Source: Garcia nutans (taxonomy: Eukaryota > Streptophyta > Magnoliopsida > Malpighiales > Euphorbiaceae). Taken from it: a DNA stretch of 64,000 bases. Below, piece by piece: positions 11,766-21,660 of this stretch. A model generated the notes under the pieces. That model had not been told where the DNA came from. It did not search any database and saw only the letters and a program-made list of their open reading frames with translations. The stretch spans positions 64,716,501-64,780,500 of the forward strand of contig CANTUV010000011.1 of NCBI GenBank assembly GCA_947685225.1, in the 5' to 3' direction. A program made the position numbers and the translations under genes. Within the stretch, counting starts at the first letter, position 1, and each line of letters begins with the position of its first letter.

Positions 11766-13233
11766 CTAATTAGACAACATTGGATTTGTATATAATATAT
11801 GGATAAGCAGCAACCTTTTTTCTGCTAAAAGCAGTGTTGTCCACAGAAAACACCATTTTACTAGCTTCTTTGATGTAAAAGAGTTGTGAATTGCCTTTTC
11901 TGATGAACCCACATTCCTTGTCTTCTCCACTGCAATGGTGTAGCTCCCTTCTACTCTTGGCACAAACTCCGCACTGTACTCCAAGTCCCAGCCCCCGATC
12001 ACTATGTCCCAGATAATTATTGCACCGCTCTGTCATGCCAAAAACAACAAAATCTCCATTAATTACACAAGCCATTGTATTTGGTTTTTTTTTTTCCAAA
12101 GTTAGCATCCAACTAAAATTTTACCTCGCAATCTCACCATGCTAAAAATGAACTTTAAAATTAATTCATAAAAATGATTCTAGTGCCACTACACCAACTT
12201 TCCTTATTATTTTAACTGTTTTCAATCTTTCATTCCTATAGTCCCATTGGACGAATCTAGGACTACTGAGGCAAAGCTCTTTGATATCTTTTGACATTAA
12301 TTTTGGATTTGGACTATAAATTGAAGATAAATCAAGTGGAAATGAACAAAAAGAACAAATTTATGGTGAAGTGAAACCTCAATTCCTTCAATCTGAATGT
12401 TCTCTTTCTCTCACCCTTCTTGTACCGTAAACCCGGAAGCTGGATTAGGTGGGCCATTCTGTAAATCGCTGCATCGACTTGGTTCTCCATACTGAACTGG
12501 AATGTTCTCTGGTCTTATAAATCTTGATAACAAAAGAAACACCATTTCCAGAGACCAAACTCAAAATAGTAAGTTATCATGAACTTAAATTATTATTATT
12601 ATAAACTTAAAAAAAAAAAAAAGCAGATCAAATCAGTTAAGAATACAAATAGAGAAAATGGGCAAATCGATTCAGAACAAATTAAGATTAAAAACCAAAA
12701 TGGAACGTACTAAACATGGAATGTAACATGCTGAAATGCCATGGGACGCTCATGAAAATCTAATCCAGAATACTATACAATATAAATTAATTAGAGAGAG
12801 AGAGAGAGAGTAGAAAGGGAACACAACAATTAATGGGTATTACTATTACTTTGCAAACCACCATTTCTGGATAATTATCTTGAAACAGAGAAAGGATCTG
12901 ATTAGAACCAACGTAAGTTCTCTTTTTGGCATGTCTTTGAGATCAGCAACTTGAATAATGGAATTAACCCCACCTGGCTTAAAATGCATAAGTTTAATAC
13001 CTCTCTCTAGTACCTGAACTCTCTATTTGAGAAACTTCTTAAGCGTGTCTGCATCCCAAAAAATCCTCTCATACATTTCCTTGTCTCCCATAAGCGTTGT
13101 AGCAAACAGGGTGGCCTTCTCTGTCAGACCCATGCATATAAGCCACAACACTTTCAAGCTCCTTAAAACCCAATTCCTCTTCACAAATAGTGTCAGCTCT
13201 GGACTCTTTTCACTTAATATGACCTCACACATC
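11766..13233 (-). pseudogene. Patellin-6-like (CRAL-TRIO/GOLD) gene fragment, broken
   Basis: Patellins are Sec14-like phosphoinositide-binding proteins of membranes. Reading leftward, the fragment starts mid-gene (EEELGFKELE, then DREGHPVCYNAYG, 13190-13100). It continues through the CRAL-TRIO domain (RVQVLERGIKLMHFKPGG near 13010; DLKDMPKREL near 12920) and a short exon (VPWHFSMLHSMFS, about 12700-12762). Further pieces are FIRPENIPVQYG near 12510 and the C-terminal GOLD domain GWDLEYSAEFVP near 11980. Introns are retained, so it is not a processed copy. Damage includes a conserved Trp turned to TAG in FLK*RVQ near 13023, frameshifts near 13070 and 12913, and a TGA near 12435. The N-terminal third is absent. 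An (AG)n run lies in one intron (12792-12810). Confidence 0.85.
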
Positions 13234-13721
13234 TAAAATAAAAAACAACTGTTATTAACAAACCAAGTTTTGGCCTTGGTTCTGATTTTGTAGATTTAGT
13301 GCTGAGATATAATAATTTGTAATGTTAAAAGTGTATACATCACTAAAATTTATAAAACTCTCTAAATCTATTTTTTTATAATTAATTTAACAAAAAAGAA
13401 TAACTTTAATTCAATGCATAATAGGTCCACAGAAAGCATGTCAAACAATCACTTGTTGAAGCCTGATTCAACTGAGCAATAAGACAAGTTATACAGAGAA
13501 CATAATTATTTAGGGAGATGATTACTTACACTTGGTGCTCTGTTCACAGTCAACTCACACTCTTAAGCTTAGGAGTAGGAATAGAGGCAGCTTCTGCTAT
13601 CAAAGCAACCAAGGCCTTTGATATATCGCCTTCTTGAAGTTCTTTAATAATAGGCTTAGAATTACTAACTCCATATCTTGCTTGTATTTGTAGGTTTGAT
13701 GCTGAGCTAATTTTCTTCTAA

Positions 13722-13739
13722 TTGTCCAGTTTCTTGGGG
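13722..13739. repeat. Left TSD of the Au SINE
   Basis: TTGTCCAGTTTCTTGGGG here is repeated exactly at 13926-13943, flanking the SINE. It marks the insertion point inside the DEMETER/ROS1-like exon. Confidence 0.93.
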
Positions 13740-13925
13740 AAGGGGAGCCTTGGCGCAACGGTAAGTGCTGTTGCCGTGTGACCTGAGGTCACGGGTTCGA
13801 GTCGTGGAAACGGTCTCTTGCAATTAATTGCAAGGGAAGGCCGCGTACAAAGACCCAATGGGTCCGACCCTTCCCCGGACCCCGCTCATTGCGGGAGCAT
13901 TCGTGCACCGGGCTGCCCTTTTTTT
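13740..13925 (+). mobile_element. Au-type tRNA-derived SINE
   Basis: A 186-bp unit with a tRNA-like head: A box TGGCGCAACGG (13751-13761) and B box GGTTCGAGTC (13794-13803). The body matches the plant Au SINE family (AAGGCCGCGTACA, CTTCCCCGGACCCCGC, GTGCACCGGGCTGCCC) and ends in a T run. Au SINEs end in oligo-T rather than poly-A. The exact 18-bp TSD shows a clean and fairly recent insertion. It is transcribed by RNA polymerase III from the internal promoter and moved by a partner LINE. Confidence 0.95.
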
Positions 13926-13943
13926 TTGTCCAGTTTCTTGGGG
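13926..13943. repeat. Right TSD of the Au SINE
   Basis: Exact 18-bp copy of 13722-13739 following the T-rich SINE end. Confidence 0.93.
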
Positions 13944-15490
13944 CAGAAGCAGTGGTGGTTGTTCAACCATCATAGCAGAGTTTTGCTCATTTACTTTGCT
14001 TTCAGTTCCACTCACTATAACTTTTTCCTCTGGCCCAAGCAGGGAAAGTCTTATGTTGCACTCAACATGATTATGTGTAAATTGACATGTCCTAATATTG
14101 TTTTTTATATATTTTAAGGGAATAATTTTCATAAGCTTTTGCGGTTTTGTTATTCAGTCATTGGTGTTTGCTTAATAGGATCAATAAAAGTGATTATTTC
14201 CATATTATATTTGTATTACTTATTCATACTCAATATTTTAGTTAATTATATCAAACTTTATTCCTAGACTACCGGTCTGATGTTTTTAGCTTGAGTTTTA
14301 TAGTTTATTCATATTTAGACTGTTCATTATAGTTTTTTATTTTCAAATTTAAAAACTTTTCTAGATTGTGGTGTATTTCATTCCAACAACATGGCAATCT
14401 ACAAAATAAGAAATGGAAGATTCTTTGCAAACCTTGCAAATGCACTTGCGAAATGTCTGTATTCTCTCCTCATAGGCCACGCATTGCAATGGGGTTTACT
14501 TTTGGTACAAAATACCTGCATAAATCTCAAATAACCTCTCTTATTAACTTTGCTTCTCATTAATCAGAGAAGTGAACATATAATTTCAGGTTTAAAGTAA
14601 ATGTTTCTTTCCAAATGTGATCATCCAGTAGTGTAAATCATACTTGTTAATTGATCCTGCAATGTATTAGTAAACAATTTTATTTAAGAATAACTTGACA
14701 ATTTATATGTTAGCTGCATCAATAAATTAGAGTGTTAACATCAAGTGGCATTTGTCTCTATAGTGTTTTGCACAGACATGGCCAAAGATATTTTTCAATT
14801 CATACCAATACAGGGTACCTATTTGGGAACAACAACATCAGTAATGTATTGTGAGTACTTGATAGCCTTTTAGTTCGTAATACTAATAGCTCTAGAAGGT
14901 GAAGTTGAAGTGATTCAAGCAGTGGCTGAAGGGGGACCCAACCCAATCTCCAGTTATGCGTCCAACATTTGTGTCAACTAATTATGCAGAGTTAATAGGT
15001 GAGACATGTTCCATTTATTAACATAGTTAAAACTTAACGAAAAAGCAAGATGATGTAGTATCAGAAGCCGAACGCACACAGCATTTTCCAGTCCCAATCC
15101 CCTTTTGTTGAGCAGATACCCTCTATAAGAGCAAATAGAATTTAAATATATATTTCATATATTTCAAAAGACCAAAAAAGTAAGATATTTTGTGCTCATA
15201 ATATGGTATCAATAGAAAAACAATCATTCCGTGGTGATAGGCTAACTGCTGTAGCATATTAATATGTTCAACTGAATTGAAAATTAAAGCTTTGGGCTTA
15301 CTTTGCTTTGTCAGCAGGAATGTCTCTTAACCATTCCAGATCAATGCTTCCGTGTTCTCTGACTATTCGATTAAGGAAATCCTGGTTGAAATTTATTAGT
15401 CAATATCAACTGGTTACACTCTTAACTTCTTAGCCATAATGCAAAGTTTAGTAAGTGTGTACTCATTATTTTCTAAATTGCAAAGTTTAG

Positions 15491-15742
15491 TCAAGCATTT
15501 AAGTGAAGTTTCACAAAATTCAGCTTCTCATTAATAATAGCAGTCCTACAAGTTTCTTCAAAAACCCTTAAAAAAGGAACAAATTTTTTGCTCTTCCTAC
15601 TAATTTTAGCAAGTAAACCACCCCATAATCCAAATGGCAAATACCTATTCTTAAGCATACGCTTGACAAAAGCAAAAGCAGGGGCAGGAGAATAAGCAAA
15701 TTTCATTGCACTAAGCACATTTTGTACCATTTCAAAATCCAA
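15491..15742 (-). pseudogene. Probable PPR protein fragment
   Basis: An 83-codon minus-strand frame with no stop reads like the N-terminal part of a P-class PPR protein (LWGGLLAKISRKSKKFVPFLRVFEETCR). Similar strings occur in plant PPR proteins, but I assign this from memory of the family style, with no diagnostic motif. It has no flanking exons and is cut at both ends. It lies directly upstream, on the same strand, of the DEMETER/ROS1-like fragment, and is therefore treated as part of the fragment island. It could also be an unrelated short gene remnant. Confidence 0.4.
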
Positions 15743-16122
15743 GCTTCGGATTATTCACTACAATATAAACAGGTGAGAGATAACAACATAAAGAAATCCC
15801 AATTAATCCAAAATACAGAACCCATACTCATAATCAACCCATCGAATAAAAAAGTAAGAGCAAGCTTAATTTCACCAATTCAGTCAGTCCTGTAAGTATA
15901 TAAAATTTTCAATTAACATTCAGCTATTTTAAATAATCATGAAAATTTAATGAATTCCTCATAACAGACTCAATGTAAATTATTAGTGAAAATGCAATAA
16001 GATAGTAGACTCTTAGCCTCAAAGAGATCATTTAAAACTTTTACAACTTGTAATAAATACATAAAAAGAAAATTAAATAGAACATTCACATTGAAATAAT
16101 AAAAAATTACAGAAAATACCAG

Positions 16123-16270
16123 TCATTTTACAGCTTTTCCAAACTTCACAATAATGAATTTCCTCCTAGTTTCAGCATCCAAATTTTACCACCAGTCCAT
16201 AAATCCTTTCTTTCTCCAAAATACATTGGCAGCTGCACTTCTAGCGGCCACTTTCTCTTTCCATTTCACT
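16123..16270 (-). pseudogene. Unidentified Trp-rich coding fragment
   Basis: On the minus strand, VKWKEKVAARSAAANVFW is followed by RKKGFMDWW, a TAG-type interruption near 16171 and a basic tail ending at a TGA (16123-16125). The non-random, Trp/Lys-rich composition and single interruption suggest a decayed exon of a real protein. I do not recognise the family. It shares strand and neighbourhood with the other three fragments. Confidence 0.4.
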
Positions 16271-16319
16271 CCTTTTTTATGCTATGGTAGTCTTAAGGGG
16301 AAGAAGTATCGAGATAGCA

Positions 16320-17210
16320 CCAAATCATGAAGAAAGAAAAGTATAGCTTAGAAATAGAATTTTTTTTTTCAATAAATGAGCTTTTTTTTTTATTTTAGAA
16401 TATAGAAAGACACCAAAATATCATATGTCGCAAAATACAGAGAAACTTAATTTCGCAAAATTGCTAATGTAACGGTATGAAAATAAATTTTAAACCCTAG
16501 CTTGTATATATTAGATATAGATATTGTTATAGTGTTATGCCGTATTTTAAAAGTATTATTTGAAAATAAATTTAATTTACAAGAAAAAAATAAATTAAAT
16601 TTTTTTGAGAAAAATCTTTTAAAAAAATTATACTATTATGCATTGACCAAGAAAAATAGTGGACAATGGAAAAATAAATTAAAAAAAAATCTTAAAAATC
16701 CAACTGGATTGGTAAATGATAACGTCCAAAGCTGGAAAAAAAATGAGAAGTAGCTTCTAGATATTGTAAGCGCAAATAAAAATTTAAAGTTATTACGAAA
16801 AGAAAAACCAGAGCCAGTAAAAATCTTGCAACAGAGCAAACTAAAATCCTCACTTTATTTATTTATTTACTTTTTAAATATAAATAAAAAACTATACACA
16901 TATATACAAGCAAGTACATAGATATAAGAAAAAAAAAATTCAGTCCCTTTCTTGGTCTCTCTGTGCGACTCTGTCTCTCTTCGTAGACGACCTCGTCTCC
17001 TAAAAATGGATTTTTCCACAACCCACCTGGAATCCCAAATCAGATAAACCCTAGATTCACAGATCACACTTCACAAAAATTAAAATTCAAGAATAAAGCT
17101 TTTTGCTTTATTTGTTTTTTGAGTTCCATTATTTTGTCAGGTGTCTGATTTTCTAGCTCCAAGACAAATACTTTGGGATTTATAATTTCTTCTTTTTGTT
17201 GTATTTAGTA
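16320..17210. other. AT-rich intergenic DNA and promoter/5' UTR of the DHHC gene
   Basis: AT-rich DNA with no supported ORF (16,320-16,860). A CT-rich stretch at 16,935-17,000, typical of plant 5' leaders, precedes the DHHC gene start. Transcription probably begins in this stretch, but no clear TATA box can be fixed. Confidence 0.45.
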
Positions 17211-20200
17211 ATGCATAGATCTGGAGCTGCTATGGCTTGGAATGTGTTCAAGTTTTGTACGGCCCTGCGGGGCCTGGGTTCGATCATGATCCTGTTGGTG
17301 CTTGGGGTTGTGGGTGTCACCTATTACGCCGTTGTTTTGACCAATTATGGCCCCGCTTTGTACGTTGGCGGCCTTGATTCTCTTACTGCTATTGCTGTCT
17401 TGATCCCATTTCATTGTTTGGTAAGATAAATCTTTTCTTTCTTTTTTTTTTCTTTTTTCTAATTTTCTGGGTATTTTTTATTGCGTGATTTTTTATTAAG
17501 GGAAATTTTCTAGCACATCGAGCTTTGGTTGCATAAAATTTGTTCTAGTTCTTAATTTATTGGCAAATGACAGTTCCTTAAAGAAATGGATCTTTCTGTT
17601 TTTTCTTGGTTAAATTTTGTTCATCAAGTGATGGAAATATGGTAATCCAGGACATTTCTACTAGTGTAATATTCTTGCATTGTTAATAACATGAAAAAGT
17701 TGCGATCTTGGAATTTTTTTTAGCTTCAAGCAGTGGGAAATGGAAATAAAGTGGAGATTTTTTTTTCCTTATAATTTGCAGTTGGTGATGCTTTTATGGA
17801 GTTACTTTTCTGTTGTTTTAACTGATCCGGGTAGTGTGCCTCCTAACTGGAGACCTGCTATTGATGAGGAAAGAGAAGAGGCTGATGCATTGAATGGCTC
17901 GGATTTCAGTGGTTTACCTACGGATTCGTCTAACCAAAGAATTCGGTATTGCCGGAAGTGCAACCAGTTGAAACCACCTCGTTGCCATCATTGCTCTGTT
18001 TGTGAGTTTTCTTCTAGAATCTTTTTTTCTATATCACCTTGTTCATCATAAATGATAAATGGCAATTTTGTTTCTTTTAGGTGGGAGGTGCGTGCTAAAG
18101 ATGGACCATCATTGTGTATGGGTTGTAAATTGTGTTGGGGCATTGAATTATAAATATTTTCTTCTATTCTTGGTAAGTTGTGCTTCTTTGCCTTAGCCTA
18201 TTTCACTTATGTTGTTTTTATGTATGTCTGAAGTGAGGAGCTATCTATTGTACATGTTTTTTAGTGAAAATGTTGATTAATATAATTTTGGCTGATGATA
18301 AATCTCCTAGATTACAAGAAAACTAAAATGTTTATTGGCTTTAGGTAATTAGCTTTGCTAAATGATAGTAATATTATGGTGAGTTGGAGCTGAATGATCT
18401 GGCTGTTGTATGTTCTCATTGATTGATGATTTGATGGACGGATGCATTCATTTGGAGTTATGCATGGGAGACTGAGAGTACTTGAGTTATTTATACTCCT
18501 ATTTCTGGCAATCGTTTGAGCTCCTGTATATATATGTCTGATAAACAACTTTGATTGCTTTTACGTTTGGTGCCCAGACAAGTGGCTTACTGATACTGTT
18601 GTATAACTGTATTGTAGTCTAGTCTGATAACTTGTTATATAAACTATGTTTTCTCACGGTTAGGTTCTACCTAGTTTGTTGGTGGGTGAAACCTGAAATT
18701 TCCCTAACTGCAACTATAAACATTAATGCAGTTCTACACATTTCTTGAGACAAGTCTTGTGACATTGTCATTGCTGCGACACTTTATAGCATTCTTTAGT
18801 GATGGAGAAATTCCTGGAACACCTGGGACACTTGCGACCACATTTCTTGCCTTTGGTAAGGTCTACTTAGCCTGCTTTTCTCATTTTCTTGATCAGGTGT
18901 CTATGTTCTGTAATCTAACTAATATTGCTCTTTTACAGTTTTGAATCTGGCATTTGCATTGAGTGTTCTGGGATTCTTGATCATGCACATATCATTGGTT
19001 TCTGCTAATACCACTACTATTGAGGTACTTTCTTTTGGTTAACTTGGTCTACTGTTATCAGATACTATTGTGTGTTCTGTTTTGGCCTTTTTTCTTGTAA
19101 CATAAACCAAGTGTCTTGCACTTGGTTTCTGTATGCCCAAAAGAGACTGTGAGGCCGAATGAAACTTCAGTGGAAATATATACCTCTGACTTGGTTGTGT
19201 TCCTTTTGAGTTTATCTGGCTCTAGCCTTAGATGCTCAGTTTCCATAGGTGTATGGATATCTCAATGTTAAGTGCTAAGCACAGAATATATTAAATTATT
19301 ACTAGCATATTATCTGTTAGAGATTTTCTCCTGATCAGTTTGTTGTTTGTCTTACAATCAGGCATATGAGAAGAAAACCACACCGAAGTGGCGCTATGAC
19401 CTTGGTCGAAGGAAAAATTTTGAACAGGTGGTCTTTTTATTTCAAATTATTGTTATTGCTTGTTTCTTTTCATGAAGTTCCTGTTTGAATTCTAAGAAAC
19501 GACGTCCCTTATTGTTGAATGATATGTTCTAAATTGGCCAAACTCGTGAATGTGTGCAGTTCTTGGCTTAATTAAAGCATTTGTCTTGAGGGATTATTAC
19601 CTTCTGAATGTGTCTAGGCAAACTACTCTGAAAATATGAGAAGCCTCACCTAGCAGGTCTCTCATGGTTCGTATACTCACCTTTATTTGTTTCTTATGAT
19701 TTGGATCCGCCCCATTGACTTACAAAAAGGCAATGTCAGTGTTCGACCTAAAGCTAGGAGGAGGAGGTCTAGATTGAAAATTGTGAAAGAAATTATCAAA
19801 GCATAGCTGTCTCATAAAACTGCATTTCAAATGCAAAAAAATTGGGCAACTGTCTGGTGCTGTGTTGTGAACAAGAATTCTTTCGGCAAGTGCAAAAAAA
19901 GGAGAATTGTTCACTAACTGTTGTGATACTTGAATAACACTTCAAAATTATTTGAACGAGTGTTTAGACATGGTTGGTGCAGAATGGCCAACTGTTATCC
20001 CTGGTAAGCTGCCATGATGTGTCCATGGCTCGGGATTTTTAACCTGTTGCTGGCCTAGTCTAAAGGCTGAGTTATATTGAGATGCACATGTTATTAATGT
20101 CAAAGGAATATGTTAGAAGATGGTTAGAGTTATGTTTGGGAATTTGTTGGCACGATCTAGCTTGAGCTCCCTGTCAATATTGAGTCATAAACAATTGCTG

Positions 20201-20570
20201 GTTCATCGCATTATCAAGCCTCTTATTTAAGCTGTTTTGAAGTGGCTATCATTTTGTTTGCATTATAAAGAAAAAAAAAATCATTTTGAAGTTTCTGATT
20301 ATGTAAAACTTTTTATCTCAGTTCATTATAAGTTTCTAAAAATCTGAAGCTTCAGTCCATCATGAAGCTTCTCTTTACTGCTAATCCTTGATAAATCTTC
20401 AAGCAGTGTCATTCTCGAATAAAAAGCTTCTGTCTGTATCTCAGGTGTTTGGGGCAGATAAGCGATACTGGTTCATTCCAGCTTACTGTGATGAAGATTT
20501 GCGACGAATGCCTGCACTTCAGGGTCTTGAATATCCATCAAAGCCTGACTTGGACTCCCAAGAGTTCTAG
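17211..20570 (+). CDS. PAT14: DHHC-type protein S-acyltransferase (PAT14-like), 7 exons
   Basis: Transfers palmitate to cysteines of membrane-associated proteins, at Golgi, TGN or vacuolar membranes in the Arabidopsis homologues. Exons: 17211-17420, 17782-18001, 18081-18172, 18732-18855, 18939-19024, 19362-19427, 20445-20570. All have GT-AG borders and the frame is kept, giving 307 residues, the usual length for this subgroup. Two N-terminal membrane segments (about residues 22-45 and 55-82) precede the DPG motif (86-88). The Cys-rich domain (about 127-177) carries the catalytic DHHC at 152-155 (KMDHHCVWVVNCVG). Two more membrane segments follow (about 178-198 and 216-236), then the TTxE motif (TTTIE, 240-244). 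The start MHRSG is conserved in the family. A possible polyadenylation signal AATAAA lies at about 20664. The gene appears intact. Confidence 0.95.
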
Positions 20571-21650
20571 TCACCAGTTGGGCCACATTGTGGGAACTGG
20601 GAAAAATTTTCTTTTGTAACAATAGATATGGAGCTCTGTTGAAATGTGCCACCACGTTGTAACCAATAAAAGATATTGCAGCTAATATGTGGCTCCTAAC
20701 CATTCATTACAACGGGCATCTTTGTGAAATAATTGGAGAGAGAAAGTTGTGTTGAGAAGGTGATGAGGCAGATCAAATTCTAGGTTGCAGAATACTGGAG
20801 AAAGCATGTCGATGAGCTGATGTTTTAATTGTTCTAATTGCAAGGAGTTTGGGAACTGCTAGAAAAAAGGGAATGTAACTTTATAAATTTGGCGTTATGC
20901 TCTGATGTTCTTGGTAGTTTTTGTTGTACATTGAATGGAAAAAAAATATAGAAATCAGTATCTGGCTTTTGCTTGCCCTTGTAGAGGTGTTTATCCGCAA
21001 TTTTGTTTGCTTTTATTTTTGAGGAAATTATACTGTATGGCACTTTTTTTTTAACTTTTTTGCAAAAGTATTTAACTTTTAATGAATATTTTTAAAAATT
21101 ATTTTATTTTTAGGATATTTTTAAAACTCGAGTATCATAATCATTGGTGTTGTTACAAAATAAATGGATAACAGTAAATAGATATTGATAAATATATATT
21201 TTTTATAATAAACTTAAAATTGATTTTTTTATTCTATATTAATATAAAAATAATAGTAAAAGAAACTAAAATTTTTTCACCAATTTTGTTTAGAAATTTT
21301 ACTATGCAAATGCAAAGCCATTCCATAAAAATAAACGCAATTATCATCGATACATAACAAATATAAGTATAAATTACATTATATAAGGCTTATTTAATGT
21401 TCTTGTGTTAGGGAGAACTCCATAGCTCTGGCATGGCTTAGTTCTTTTTTTGATTGTTAAAGCTTTTTGTATTTGTTGTTCTTCTTATAGCCTTTTTGTT
21501 GGTTTCTCGTGCCAAGAATAAGGCTTATTTTATACTCCTATCTTCTGTGATAATATATTTCCATTTTATTAAAAAAAATTACATTAAATGAAGACGATAA
21601 AACTATAAAATAGTAATATATTTTGAAAAAAGGATAAACATAACAACAAT
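20571..21650. other. 3' UTR of the DHHC gene, then AT-rich spacer
   Basis: The 3' UTR extends to about 20,680-20,950. The rest (21,040-21,650) is AT-rich, with no supported gene. Confidence 0.5.
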
Positions 21651-21660
21651 AGCAACATTA

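Larger units (their letters stand above)
13540..15386 (-). pseudogene. DEMETER/ROS1-type 5-methylcytosine DNA glycosylase fragment, broken
   Basis: DEMETER/ROS1 enzymes excise 5-methylcytosine to activate genes. Exon pieces follow family order on the minus strand: HGSIDLEWLRDIPADKAK (15385-15301); the helix-hairpin-helix RGLGLENAVCVRLL (about 15125-15045); VDTNVGRI (about 14975); LLESLQLHLLEL (about 14930-14885); an ITFGK piece near 14600; VFCTKSKPHC with the cluster region (about 14515-14405); GPEEKVIVSGTESKVNEQ (about 14040-13980); and ELQEGDISKALVALIAEA (about 13640-13590) up to TEHQV, with a GTAAGT donor at about 13535. The catalytic Lys expected after GLGL is Glu. Two of the four Fe-S cysteines are changed (to Trp and Tyr). 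Frameshifts and stops occur, and a SINE splits the last exon. Introns are retained. Confidence 0.88.

Noticed and set aside
13745..13815. tRNA-like sequence with A and B boxes
   Set aside because: It is the head of the Au SINE: the body and T-tail follow and the TSD flanks the whole unit. No cloverleaf with acceptor stem closes.
11549..15763. CACTACAA at 11,549 and 15,756 as CACTA transposon ends
   Set aside because: Both copies face the same way; CACTA ends must be inverted (TTGTAGTG on the right). No 3-bp TSD.
16502..16753. Lys/Asn-rich ORF of 83 codons
   Set aside because: Lys/Asn-rich low-complexity frame from A-rich DNA; no homology seen.
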